A stretch of 64,000 nt of DNA. Origin: Sipunculus nudus. Taxonomy: Eukaryota; Annelida; Sipuncula; Golfingiida; Sipunculidae. The notes under the pieces are model-generated. The model did not search any database. It was not told the origin of the DNA and worked only from the letters and a program-made list of their open reading frames with translations. Positions 24,337-36,302 of the stretch are shown one piece after another. How positions within the stretch are numbered: position 1 is the stretch's first letter; each line of letters opens with the position of its first letter. The translations under genes were made by a program, and so were the position numbers. The stretch spans positions 15,184,882 through 15,248,881 of the forward strand of contig CM049317.1 of NCBI GenBank assembly GCA_026874595.1. Reading direction: 5' to 3'.

Positions 24337-24792
24337 CTTAGTCATCTTTGCAAGAAGCATAGTAAACTTAAAATCTCAGAAACAGCTGGAGCTGTCATCA
24401 CCAAACTTTATGCCAATGTTTGTCACATGAGTCATATCTGAAATTGAGGTGTTGGTGACGCCATCTACATTGATCTGTTTTTTGCAAGGAAAAAGGTTAG
24501 TTTAGACTCTTCTAGCTTATACACTTTTGTTAAGAAACTGTTAAGCTGATTGGTTTAAACTTTACAAGAATTGTTCTATGGTATTTTTCTGTCAGTTTTA
24601 TAAGAATAGATTAGGTAAATGCAGCTTTAAAAAAGCAGTGTAGCCAATTGAAAAAGGCTTTCAGTGTTTGAAAACAGATTTGGCAGCATGGCAAGTTTCA
24701 ACAAGTTAAGTGAAGAGGTCAATCAGTGCACCCAGGTGCAGTCCAGACATCACCATGGCACTTGACCTGGCTCTGCCTGGTGTCCAGGTACA

Positions 24793-24860
24793 GTCTAGAT
24801 GTCTAGACGATGTGTCTAGACACATTGTCTAGACTAGACACATTGTCTAGACGTCTAGAA
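24793..24860. repeat. Cluster of TCTAGA-centred palindromes
   Basis: In 68 bp there are three palindromes: ATGTGTCTAGACACAT (24810-24825, perfect), TGTCTAGACTAGACA (24826-24840, odd, central A) and TCTAGACGTCTAGA (24846-24859, perfect), plus an imperfect lead copy at 24793-24806. They look like repeated copies of a TGTCTAGACA-type word. Confidence 0.9.
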
Positions 24861-25265
24861 CCTGCCAACTGTGTCAGATTTTACAGTAGGTCTAGTTACG
24901 CTCTGTATCTATAAATAATTTTGGCAGACTGCCAACCATTTCAGATTTGCCAACAGGTCAAGTTTCAGTCTGTAAGACCCAGTCGTAAGTTTCAGTCTGT
25001 AAGAGCCAGTGGACCAGTTACATGTGGCACATTTGGTACCCTTGACCTGGGGGAAAGCTGAGCCTCCATAGCCAGGATGCATGAATAGGTGTGACTTGAT
25101 AACAAGGCTAAAAGAGGAACTTGTTCTTAGATTTTATAGGGAAAAAGCTAAAAAACATTTCAAAATGTTCTTCTCTGAAACTATGCTGCCAAATTGTCCG
25201 TTCATCTGTCCCAATATCCCTCCCATGCAAAAAGAACATATCTGAAATATCCTGACTGATACATC

Positions 25266-25499
25266 CTAGTTTTGAAATGTCCTAGGACAAAACAAGCAGG
25301 TCCGAAATGTCCATTTGGCTGAAATCATAATGACTAAGGTAGATATGCAGGACATGAGAGGAGCAGTATTAAATTCTAAAAATAAACATTTATACTCCCA
25401 ATCTTTGCACAGGTTTGCATTAGGCTTGTAGGCCTTTGTAGAATACAGAAGGACTCTGATCTCTAAAAGTTCACAAGTAGTATCAGTAGGAGTAGACAT
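25266..25499 (-). pseudogene. Possible relic of a hAT transposase C-terminal domain
   Basis: A 77-codon minus-strand frame contains LFLEFNTAPLMS. To my eye this resembles the conserved (L/F)FL.(Y/F)NT.LPSS stretch of the hAT dimerisation domain, followed after a likely frame slip by an ISAKWTF stretch where hAT proteins often read SAKR. The frame lies inside the hAT-like element but near its right end. On the minus strand that places a C-terminal segment unexpectedly close to the 5' TIR, so rearrangement or a chance match must be considered. The reading frame is not intact. Confidence 0.25.
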
Positions 25500-25544
25500 T
25501 ATGAATACTTATGGTGCTCAAATGTAATAAATATCCTGTTTAAC

Positions 25545-25690
25545 CTATATTTGTGTATTTATATTTGTATTTGATGTTCTGTATTTGTATTTGTATTTGT
25601 TTTTAACTTCACCCGTGTGTACATTTGTATTTGTATTTGTATGAGAACAGCTCTTGTATTTATATCTGTATTTGTATTTGGCATACTGTA
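25545..25690. repeat. TATTTG low-complexity subterminal tract
   Basis: Repeated TATTTGTATTTG hexamers form the inner flank of the right TIR and mirror the tract at 22310-22440 inside the left TIR. They are part of the hAT-like element and not an independent microsatellite. Confidence 0.75.
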
Positions 25691-25694
25691 TTTT

Positions 25695-25706
25695 ACCCCA
25701 ACCCTG
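25695..25706 (-). repeat. Right TIR of hAT-like element
   Basis: ACCCCAACCCTG, reverse complement of the left TIR, immediately before the ACTTGGGC target copy. Confidence 0.85.
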
Positions 25707-27316
25707 ACTTGGGCAAAATTTTAAGTAAAATTCCATACACATATTTTATGGTAATTTCGATGGTACATTAAATAATTGATTTATAATGGATCATCAGTCT
25801 TTTTAGCTCAGCTGACTATAAGTCATCTGAGCTATAGTCGTGGTCCATTGTCCGTCGTCCGTCTGTCCGGATGTCCGTCCGTAAGACTGGCACGTTTCGA
25901 CACCGTTGGACCTACGAATCTGAATTTCGGCATACAGTTAGATGTCCCCATAATCTCCTACCATGCCAAAAATTAGGTCAATAGGACTTGGTTCCCCTGA
26001 GATATTAAGGAAAAACCTCAATTTTTTATTAAAAATCTATTTTCACACTTCAGGACTGCCTAATATCAAAACCACTCATCTGGTTTTCTTCATATTTACC
26101 ATACATATTCCTCTATATAGTTCCTATGTACATGCCAGATATTAAGTCAGTATTATATAATTTAAAAAAGTTATGGGCCCAAACATAATGGACTTTGTAA
26201 AAAAATCAGGAAGATATTTGGTCACTTAAGACCAAAAGTGTTAAAGGTAGGGACTTTTTTCCAGTAATACAACTTTAATTAATCAAAATTTAATTGTATA
26301 CCAAAAATTAGATCAAAATCTGTTAAATTTTTTTAAATATTGGCAAAAATATAAAATTGGTACCTTAAATTTTGCCCAACTTTGGCCATGGCACGTTGTT
26401 TTCCTGTAAGTACTGTGGATTTAATTTTCACAGCATGTATACATAAGGATTTAATCTGTTAAAATCTGAAATTTGAAAATAAAAGCTGCAAAATTAGGCT
26501 AGTTATTGAATTTTTTTGGAGGCTCTTGTTGTATTCCCTTACATTGTCAAGCAGTCCACTTTGATGACTGTAGGTCATTCAGTGCACATCTCTATGTTCC
26601 CCAGGTTGTTGACATAATTTTAGATGTCCCCAAAATCTCCTACCATACCGAAAATTGGGTCATTAGGACTTTGTTCAGGACTTCGAGATATTAAGGAAAA
26701 AAAACTCTGTTTTCCATAAAAAAAGCCATTGTTACACTTCAGGGCTGCCTAATATCAAAACCACTGATCTGTTTTTGATCGTATTTAGGATTCACATTCT
26801 TTTATACATTTTCTATGAACATATCAAAAATTAGGTTAGTTTTGGGTATTATTTTGAAGTTATGGGCCAAAACATAATGCAATTTGTTAAAAAATCAGGA
26901 AATATATTTACTCACATGAGAATTGCTGAACCTAGAGACTTTTTTTCAGGAATATAACTTTATTTAATCAAGATTCAATTGTTTACCCAAAATTAGATCT
27001 GAATTTTGCAAATTTTTCAAGTTATTAGCATAAATAAAAAATCAATACCTTACATTTTGTCCAACTTTTGCACTGTTGATTTAATTTTCACAGCATATAT
27101 ACATAAGGATTTAATCTTTTAAAATCTGAAATTTCAAAGAAATTGATTGGAAAGAATAGCTTTTATTCATGTTTTCATACACCATGTCAAGTGTTGTTTA
27201 CATCTAGCCCACCTAGTAGTACAGCCTTCACTTGCATTATGTAACCCACCCCAGGCAGCTTGCCTTGGGTCAGCTTGGCCACTACCAGCAGGCTTCCCCT
27301 CTGCTCTGCACTCCCT

Positions 27317-27332
27317 CCCCCCCCCCCCCCCC
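27317..27332. repeat. Poly-C tract, 16 bases, followed by AG
   Basis: An uninterrupted C run after CTCCCT, ending in AGATGG. It would read as a strong polypyrimidine/AG acceptor, but no exon could be recognised after it. Confidence 0.85.
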
Positions 27333-28027
27333 AGATGGTGCATAAACTAGATGAATGTTATTATTTTCTGTATGTGATTCATTCTTATTCTAGGCTATGC
27401 TACATTTAGATTTTGTATTGTACCACCAGGGTTACAATGATTAAAGTGTACATTTAATTGTGTCCACAAAGTGGTGTATTGCTATGAAAGTGTGGATGTT
27501 CATGAGATAAGTATTTCCTTACTTCAGAGGAGTAAAAACTTCACCAGGTGTGAAATTGACTATTAATATCAGTAATTAATTAAAACTTGGATAGTAATTA
27601 GCACAATGATATTGTTTGTTTCTCATTCAACCAACAGTGTGTATACTTTATTTGAAAAGATGTTTTATTTTATCAAATTTACTGAATCTTTTATTTTATT
27701 TTGGTGAATAAAATTAAGCAGGTACTGAAAACTCCAATGTGCAAAACTTTTTAATAGTGATTCAAGGAATATTCTTGTAGATGCCATGTTGTGGCATTAT
27801 TTTCTTTTAAATTCAGTTTAAACATTTATGATTTAAAAATAATAAAATATATGTGTATGCATAATATGACCCAATATGAGCTACACTCTGGATATATGAT
27901 GATTGCAACTTTTGCAACAATTCTAATATTTTAACTTATAGTTTCAGTTTTTTACTCTGTATATATAATGATTGCAACTTTTGCAACAATTCTAATATTT
28001 TAACTTATATTTTCAGGTTTTTTCATT

Positions 28028-29039
28028 TAAAATTTATAAAACCTGTAAATAAAAAAAATGATTCAGATAAAAACTTCTTCATGGAAAAAGGGGATATGCT
28101 TAAAAAAAATAGGCTTATATATAAACTTAAATGCATTATTCCCTTGAAAGTGAAATAAAGGTATTAGTCCATTCTGTCCACTTGCCTGTCCATCTGTAAA
28201 TTTTCCATCTGTAAATTTTCATACATTACAGTATCTCAAAACTTTTACTGTTTTTCTTCATGACAGTCTTGTCAGAGTATTAGTTTGCAATCATATATTT
28301 AGAACTTTACTATAACCAAGTAGGAGGGCCCCTTTCCTCTTAGCTTTTCATATTCTTATATAAATGAAAAACATTACAATAGAATATTTCTACATCCACC
28401 TTCGTGCTGCCCTCACTTTTCCCTTCTCCGAACCCCATCCCAAAGTCAGCCTCAGTAAGCAAGAACAAGATGAATCAGATATATTCATACTTAAAAATTT
28501 TATATAACTATTCGTCCATAGATACCTATGTACATGCCAGAAATTATGTCAATATTGTGTAATATGTAGACATAGTGGGTATCACAATAATGTACCTTGT
28601 CAAGACTAAAGAGATATTGTGTCATACAGTCACAAATTCATAAATCACTTCATCAGCATAGTTAATCATAACATCATATCTGTCAAATTGAAAGCTTGCA
28701 GACTACCATACACTTTAGATCCTTCAACAAATAGCCTTATCATCATCTCTACTGCTTATTACTGCTGTCATTGCATTCATATTTGCTCAAATATATCACA
28801 ATTTTCTACACCTCTTTAATAAATAAAAAAAAACCACTAAATATGACTCTATTTATCCATCAGTCAGGTTATTTCATTTATCATTTACTCACATATTACA
28901 TTACATTCCTTTATAATAGCCCAACATGTCCATGAAATTCATAAGCTTTATCGACTCGATATAGTATCACAGTGGAGAAACATTTATGGTCCAATCATGA
29001 TCAGCTGAGCGCCGTGACCCATGGGTCCCTTGTTTTATT
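28028..29039 (+). repeat. 1-kb tandem duplication, first copy
   Basis: Begins AAATTTATAAAACCTGTAAA and ends at the family A terminus. It matches the following kilobase with offsets of 996-1012 bp and only scattered differences. Both copies carry the same 66-codon frame (28619 and 29615), which reflects duplicated non-coding DNA and not a gene pair. Confidence 0.9.
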
Positions 29040-30036
29040 AAAAATTTATAAAACCTGTAAATAAAAAAATGATTCAGATAAAAACTTCTTAATGGAAAAA
29101 GTGGATATGCTTAAAAAAAAATAGGATTATATATAAACTTAAATGCATTATTCCCTTGAAAGTGAAATGAAGGTATCAGTTCATTCTGTCCACTTGCCTG
29201 TCCATCTGTAAATTTTCATATGCATCACAGTATCTCAAAATTTTACTGTTTTTCTTCATGACAGTCTTGTCAGAGTATTAGTTTGCAATCATATATTTAG
29301 AACTTTACTATAACGAAGTAGGAGGGCCCCTTTCCTCTTAGCTTTTCATATTCCTTTATAGATGAAAAACATTGCAATAGAATATTTCTACATCCACCTT
29401 CGTGCTGCCCTCACTTTTCCCTTCTCCGAACCCCATCCCAAAGTCAGCCTCAGTAAGCAAGAACAAGATGAATCATATATTCATACTTTAATATTTTATA
29501 TAACTATTCGTCCATAGGTACCTATGTACATGCCAGAAATTATGTCAATATTGTGTAATATGTAGACATACTGGGCATCACAATAATGTACCTTGTCAAG
29601 ACTAAAGAGATATTGTGTCATACAGTCACAAATTCATAAATCACTTCATCAGCATAGTTAATCATAACATCATATCTGTCAAATTGAAAGCTTGCAGACT
29701 ACCATACATTTTAGATCCTTCAACAAATAGCCTTATCATCATCTCTACTGCTTATTACTGCTGTCATTGCATTCATATTTGCTCAAATATATCACAATTT
29801 TCTACACCTCTTTAATAAATAAAAAAAAAAACCACTATATATGACTCTATTTATCCATCAGTCAGGTTATTTCATTTATCATTTACTCACATATTACATT
29901 ACATTCCTTTATAATAGCCTAACATGTCCATGATATTCATAAGCTTTATCGACTCGATATAGTATCACAGTGGAGAAACATTTATAGTACAATCACGATC
30001 AGCTGAGCGCCGTGACCCATGGGTCCCTTGTTTTAT
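29040..30036 (+). repeat. 1-kb tandem duplication, second copy
   Basis: Direct repeat of 28028-29039, including the GACCCATGGGTC palindrome near the family A terminus. The high similarity implies a recent event. Confidence 0.9.
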
Positions 30037-31264
30037 CTTTCATTGATCAATATGATTTTACATCAAATCCTACCACTATCATATACTGTGCAGTGGTTTG
30101 AATAATATAGGAAACTGCCAGTTTGATATATTTCTTGTAAGAAAACGAACTCCCCTTGTTTGTTCAGTTTACTCAGTGATTTTTACCATAAAATTGATAA
30201 ATCCACAAAATGCCCTAGGACATGTAACCACAAATTTTTAACCCCCAAGAAATCTACAAATCTACAGTATATCTTTTTATTTGTTTAGTGCTTTTTTTTG
30301 AAAATTACCAGACAGTTCACTTGTTATCAACAATCTGTCGCCAAAGGCCTATTTCACCTTGTCATGGAATTTTGCTATTTTTATACATCAGAACGAAAAC
30401 CTTGATAGCATTCCTTCAGACCCCCAGACACAAAGATGACTGCAGTGGGATTAAACAAGTAAAATGAACGAAAAAAATCTCAGTAATTGAAATATATAAA
30501 CCAGACACCAGAAATACACTCTGAATGAGATAAGGTTATTTTTAGCGTGAGCCTGGTTGTCCCCAGTATACACACTTACTGATAGGAAAATATAATTAAG
30601 TAAATGCAGAGGCTCATCTAACACAAAGACATCTTCGGAAGTAAGATATCTACAGGCTATTTGGAGCAAAGTCATAATGAATGCAAAACGTAATTACCAT
30701 AATTAGGAATTGATCGCCTCCTTAAAATCTGTAGTTTGCGGTCGCAGGTGTTCCTTCATTACTTGTCTATTAACTACTAGCAAAACTTGAGTATTTTATT
30801 ATATTGGTAGCACATTGCAGGGTTATATTTGTAGGATATATAACTGTACTTGTCATCTTAATACCAACTAGGGGTGATAATACATGGGTGTTCATACTGT
30901 AGAAAACACTGATTATATCTAATTCCTTTTATGGCATTTGTTGGAAACTTTATAGATTTGAAAAACCAATAGTGGCAGTGATGGCAAATTGATCAGTTGA
31001 ATTAGGCAGTATATAATGAAAGAGATATATGTAATCAAAATGATGTAATGTTAGTGGTAGGAATTGGGTGTCAAATAATATCATATGATTTAAAGATAAA
31101 AAACAAGTGATGATCGATTATTAATTATTTCATGTATCTTTTATGTTGTCATGAAATCTGCGGTGATTAAGCAGGACTTCTACATTACTCTGTAAAGTCA
31201 AGGTAATGAACAGGTTATTGACACTTATTTGTCGCAAAAGGTTAAGTTTTAATGCTTTTTACTT
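30037..31264. other. Non-coding AT-rich DNA
   Basis: Nothing recognised. A 74-codon minus-strand frame at 30451-30675 shows no family features. Confidence 0.45.
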
Positions 31265-31267
31265 TTT

Positions 31268-32240
31268 TATGCCCCCGCCACAAAGTGGCCGGGGCATATA
31301 GTTTTACCCATGTCCGTCCTTCCGTCATTCTGTCATTCCTAAATCAAACAGTTGTACGGACTTTTTTTCGCAATGCCTGCAGATATTGGCCTAATTTTTT
31401 GGTGTGTGGGCAGATAATGACCAGTTACAGATCGAGTTCGCATTTCATCCCAGTTGACTTACTTTTGACTGTTTTACGGCTCTTGAACATAGAAAATTTC
31501 ATGAAAAATAGAAATTATCATGACAAATACACATGTACAGACTTTTTTTCACAGTGGCTGCAGATATTGGCCTAATTTTTTGGTGTGTGGGCAGATATTG
31601 ACCAGTTACAGATCGAGTTCGCATTTCATCCCAGTTGACTTACTTTTGACTGTTTTACGGCTCTTGAACATAGAAAATTTCATGAAAAATAGAAATTATC
31701 ATGACAAATACACATGTACAGACTTTTTTTCACAATGCCTGCAGATATTGGCCTGATTTTTGGTGCGTGGGCAGATAATGACCAGTTACAGATCGAGTTC
31801 ACGTTTTGTCCCAGTTGACCTACTTTTTGACTGTTTGACGGTGCCCTAACATAGAAAATTTCATAGAAAATATAAATTTTCATGACAAGTGCACATGTAC
31901 GGACTTTTTTTTTGCAATGACTGCAGATACGGGCCTGATTTCTGGTGTGTGGGCAGATAATGACCATCTACAGATCAAGTTCTTGTTTTGTCCCAGTTGA
32001 CCTACTTTTGACCTTGACTGCTCCTGAATATAGAAAGTTTCATGAAAAATAGAAATTTTCATAACAAATGCATATGTACGGACTTTTTTTCCGCAATGCC
32101 TGCAGATACCACCCTGATTTTTTATGTGTGGGCAGATAATGACCAGTTACAGATCGAGTTTGCGTTTCGTCCCCGTTGACCTACTTTTGACCATACGACA
32201 CCTCCTGAACTTAAAAATTTTTACAAAATTTAACAAATGT
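31268..32240 (+). mobile_element. Family F hairpin-headed repeat with five 181-bp modules
   Basis: The head hairpin is TATGCCCCCGCCAC (31268-31281), loop AAA, GTGGCCGGGGCATA (31285-31298), 14-bp arms with one mismatch. GTCCGTCCTTCCGTC follows at about 31313. Five modules start with GACTTTTTTT near 31360, 31541, 31722, 31903 and 32082 (period 181, last step 179) and carry GTGTGGGCAGATA. No inverted arm copy was found at the right, so the 3' end seems truncated. Frames of 78-107 codons follow the module period and are not genes. Confidence 0.78.
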
Positions 32241-34481
32241 TTCTAATTTGCCCCAGTTGTGTTATGACTTTCTTATACCTCTGACAGAATTAGAATGTAT
32301 TATCTGGAAAATGTGATCGTTAGATCATGGTAATTACAATCAGTTCAGTTCTATGTGATTTCGACTTGTGACTAGCGACATCCGGGTTTTATTGTGTATG
32401 TAAAATGGCAGCCCCCATGAGCAGTTTCCAGAACCAGGGAGAAATAAAGCTGTGAGGATGTGATGGCAAGGAGATATGTATCGGCAAAGATTAGACCAGA
32501 ATATCACTTTTTATAGACCATGCCCAAATCCTAAAATTATAGTATCATTCATCATTAGATATCGAACAGCCAAACATGATTATACACGCTTGTTAAGATA
32601 ATTTGCACGACCTGTTCTTTTCATGGTTTCTTTTACTGAAGATCATTCCAGGAACAATAATGCTGTGGTCAGGACTTCACCAGCAGAGAATCTGTCTGAT
32701 TAAAGGACGAGGGGGGTGCCATCATTGTTTCCGGTTTGAGACCTTATAGTTTAGTGGCATATAGCTAGCTGCTCAACATCTGGTGAAAAGTTCATTATGT
32801 GACGCCATTCTCTAACGGCATGTTTTGCTCTAATTTTCCAGTATTCAGCACTTGTGGGGCTGCTTTTGATACAGGAGCCAGCTCACTTGTTTTGTCCGCT
32901 AATGTTTTTCAGGTGGCTAACAACCTTGTGCCAGTTCTGTCGTAAGTATTCTTTACACCATAGAAACTTGAGTTTCACAAGATTTTGTATTCTTAAGCCA
33001 GTGTATAACTCAGTATTACTGCTGGTTGGTCATATCCTTGGGTTGGCATGTTGTCGAGGACTTCAGATGTTGGCTCGTCAAGCTGTCTAGTTGAGACAAA
33101 ATCTAGGATTCCCCTCATAGCAGCTCCTTAAGCAATGAGTTGATGATGATGATGATGGCAAAGTCAGCAGGAGTCGAATGACGAAAAGTGCCAATGGTGG
33201 TCACTCTGGTGTTTCTTAGAACCATTCTGTCCAGAAAAACTGGTTGTGTATTAATAATGTTATCGAGGTAGCATCCCAGGTAAAAACCCTTTCATTCAAA
33301 ATGAACCTTGAAGTCACTTAAAATTAATATAACACTCAAAGTACATATCCTTTTACACCTTGTCTACTGTTCTTTCTCAAATGGTATATATATTTAAGAA
33401 ATTCACGTTAATTTTCATTTGATATTTAAATATTTTTGAAAATTTTGATTTTTTAAAAAGTACACAATTAAACTGCATTTTTATGTATTTTGTTTTTCCT
33501 CTACCATGTTTCTTTTTCGTTTTATTGATAAATTTATAATTTTGTAACAAATCAAAATTCAAAAATTTGATTTAAATTAGAAAGGAACCAGATAGAGAAA
33601 AAAAACAAATAAGCTTTTGATACATTATTGTTGTTACTCTGAGCTTTAAACCATGTATTTTTAAAAATTTAAATTTTCAAAATTTTAAAATATATGAAAG
33701 TGAACTTTTATAAACTGGTACATGCACCATCAGAAAGACATCTGTACCTGGCTAAAAATGATACTTTACGGAGTCTAATATGCTTTTTAAACAACTTTTG
33801 GATTAATATAAACTGAAGGATTTTTGCTTGGGTTGCCTCCCTTAATACCCTTAATAATTTATAAACTGATTACTGGTTTATTAACATGATCAGACAGGTA
33901 CTCTAGAAAAGCATATTGTGCTGGAGTTTACAGCTGATGGCAGATTTATTGGATCAGAAGTGTTGTTGAACAAAGCATGTCCAATGCCTCAAAGGGAGAT
34001 ATATATAGAAAATATATTTGACAGAGAATTAGAAAAAAATTGAAGCCCAGGTATCCAGGGTCTTTCTTCAGAAGTAATAAGTAATGGGATTTTAACCTAT
34101 GATGCTTGATCACACTCCGGCACCTTTTACCTGACACCATTAAGCACCACATGATCTCGAGTGCCTGTCACTTCCAGCCCTTGAGTACACAGCCAGAGTT
34201 AAGCTGATTTGTACTTAAAGCTTAAGCTAATCGCCTACATTCTGTGTGGCCTTCATGTTATTTCTGGCTTACTTGGTGTACATATTACTGAATCATAGGT
34301 AATTCCTGATAAGAAAAGTTCTTATAATGCCTCCGTTATGAGTGTATGAGCTTGTTTTCTATGTATGCTCCCTAGTGCATGCACCAATGTTGATAAACAG
34401 AAAAGCCATTTTACCTAAGGTGGTTTAACCTAAGTTGAAAGGACAATAGTTACAAAATGCCTTTTGCAAAACTCTAGTGTT
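32241..34481. other. Non-coding DNA
   Basis: Mostly unique and AT-rich. A 29-nt segment at 32913-32941 lies between a TTTTTCAG acceptor and a GTAAGT donor but has no other support as an exon. A small GATGAT run lies at about 33144. A 78-codon frame at 32854-33090 crosses these splice-like signals and is not convincing. No repeat terminus was recognised. Confidence 0.4.
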
Positions 34482-35042
34482 TTCTGGCCTATTTTTATAA
34501 AAGGTTCGAGGGATCTGGCCTATTCTTATAAAAGGTTCAAGGGATCTGGCCTATTCTTATAAAAGGTTCAAGGGATCTGGCCTATTCTTATAAAAGGTTC
34601 AAGGGATCTGGCCTATTCTTATAAAAGGTTCAAGGGATCTGGCCTATTCTTATAAAAGGTTCAAGGGATCTGGCCTATTCTAATAAAAGGTTCAAGGGAT
34701 CTGGCCTATTCTTATAAAAGGTTCAAGGGATCTGGCCTTTTCTTATAAAAGGTTCAGGGGATCTGGCCTATTCTTATAAAAGGTTCAAGGGATCTGGCCT
34801 ATTCTTATAAAAGGTTCAAGGGATCTGGCCTATTCTCATAAAAGGTTCAAGGGATCTGGCCTATTCTTATAAAAGCTTCAAGGGATCTGGCCTATTCTTA
34901 TAAAAGGTTCAAGGGATATGGCCTATTCTTATGAAAGGTTCAGGGGATATGGCCTATTCTTTTAAAAGCTTCAAGGGATCTGGCCTATTCTTATAAAAGG
35001 TTTAAGGGATCTGGCCTATTCTTATAAAAGGTTCAGGGGATT
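34482..35042. repeat. 31-bp tandem array, about 18 copies
   Basis: The unit contains AAGGTTCAAGGGATCTGGCC followed by TATTCTTATAA, exactly 31 bp. Variants are few (AGGGG for AAGGG, AAGCTTC for AAGGTTC, ATATGG for ATCTGG) and are concentrated at the right end. Confidence 0.95.
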
Positions 35043-35889
35043 ATCTATTGTTAATAGAGGTCAGATATCAGATTAGCTCCCTTTAAAGATTCTTCATAGT
35101 TTGTTGCATGCAAAAATAACAGCAATTTACCATTGAAAAGATCAGATGGTCAGAGTAACCTACATTACTTTACACCCTCCAACATCTAAATGTCATCTTC
35201 CATTAATGGCAGGTGAATGTTGTAAGCCCGTTGTCAAAGTCTGTTACAGTGATTGGTGATTTTGCGTGCACAACATGTCTTGCTTACTCATTTCTTTTTT
35301 AAAAACATTAGCCTAGCCACCTGTCCTTTTCATTTGAAAGAACAAAGGTGATTTTGGGAGATAGGTCTGACCTTTGGAGAACAAACAGTTGACAAATTTG
35401 GTCACATGATGTACATTAGCACCTCATGAATATTAATCAAGTAAAACATGTGGTAGGTGTAATATTATTTTTTATTTAGATTTTGACCTTATTGCTCTGA
35501 AGACATCTTATGATTATCAATAAGGTTTTACATTTTTATGTATGATCAGTCTTGCAGAAGACATTTTTAGAATATATTTTTTATAATTTCATGATAAGTT
35601 TTATAGCTTATTTGAAAAAAAAAATACACAAACCTTAGAGGGCATAGCAAATGTGTATAGATGTTAGTTGTGCAGCCTTCTGAGTGAACATACCTCCTTC
35701 AATGCAGTGTTTATATATTGCCTGTCAGGAAGGTATACATACATTTATTCCCGTTTGTGTGTGTATGTCTTATTCAGTTTTCAGAACAATTCAGGAATAG
35801 GCCAATGAAGAATTGATTAGAATTTAATGTGGATCCAGCACATGTTCCAGTTTCAGGAACACCATGAAGGAATATTCACAAATTTACAA
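35043..35889. other. Non-coding spacer
   Basis: AT-rich sequence with no recognised exon or repeat. Confidence 0.45.
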
Positions 35890-36302
35890 GTTCTTTCATC
35901 ACTTTCTTGGAGGAGTTTTATCTGCAAAATTCTAGGATTATTCTTACCCCCATAACTTTCAAAGAACTGAAAATGTTTTCTCTTAAATTTGATACACCTG
36001 TTGTTTCTGCCGTGTTCTCTGATGAGTATGGAAACTGGTGACCTTGACCTTGATCTATAAGGTCAAATCTGCAGATTATTGATTCAAAGTAACAGATTTT
36101 TTTCTTCAAATTTAACACACAAGTTTTACACACAACTTGGCCTTGATCATCAAGGTGAAATCTAGAATTACTTAATTGAATTCTCCAGAATACTGGAGAT
36201 TTTTTCCTCAAATCAGACACACCAGTTGATTTGGGGAAGGGGGGGGGGGGGTTGTTACATAATATCTGTTTTTGTGAATGAAAAATAAAGCCATTCTAGT
36301 TT
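35890..36302 (+). repeat. Dispersed repeat family G, copy 2 (partial)
   Basis: Carries GGTGACCTTGACCTTGATC, AAGGTCAAATCTGC and the terminus AAAGCCATTCTAGTTT shared with 1240-2191. A G-run at about 36236-36251 lies where copy 1 has a GGGGAGAG stretch. It is shorter than copy 1. A 100-codon minus-strand frame is incidental. Confidence 0.7.

Larger units (their letters stand above)
22285..25714. mobile_element. hAT-like DNA transposon with 12-bp TIRs and 8-bp TSD
   Basis: The left TIR CAGGGTTGGGGT (22293-22304) and right TIR ACCCCAACCCTG (25695-25706) are perfect inverted copies, and similarity extends a few bases further. They are flanked by ACTTGGGT (22285-22292) and ACTTGGGC (25707-25714), an 8-bp target duplication with one mismatch. 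A TIR starting CAG with an 8-bp duplication is the hAT superfamily signature. Both ends carry TATTTG-rich subterminal DNA (22310-22440; 25545-25690). The 3.41-kb interior has no intact transposase. It holds diverged direct repeats with TCTTCTCTGAAAC-T-CCAGCC and CACAGAAAT-, and a nested TTAA element. It is a dead or non-autonomous copy. Confidence 0.8.
25799..30036 (+). mobile_element. Family A hairpin-headed repeat, copy 1, with doubled 3' end
   Basis: The left hairpin is TAGCTCAGCTGACT (25804-25817), loop ATA, AGTCATCTGAGCTA (25821-25834). One mismatch interrupts 14-bp arms. A GTCCGTC tetranucleotide zone follows at 25850-25885. Two diverged modules (each with TAGATGTCCCC-A-AATCTCCTACC) begin near 25940 and 26620. 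The 3' terminus TCAGCTGAGCGCCGTGACCC...TTGTTTT occurs twice, at about 29001-29036 and 29999-30036, because the last kilobase is duplicated. TCAGCTGAGC is the inverted partner of the 5' arm. No credible coding sequence. Confidence 0.75.

Noticed and set aside
28619-29815. Pair of near-identical 66-codon frames
   Set aside because: They reflect the 1-kb tandem duplication of non-coding family A sequence. Composition is AT-driven and there are no splice or domain features.
31252-32062. Frames of 60-107 codons, several nearly identical
   Set aside because: They repeat with the 181-bp modules of family F and have no start or domain logic.
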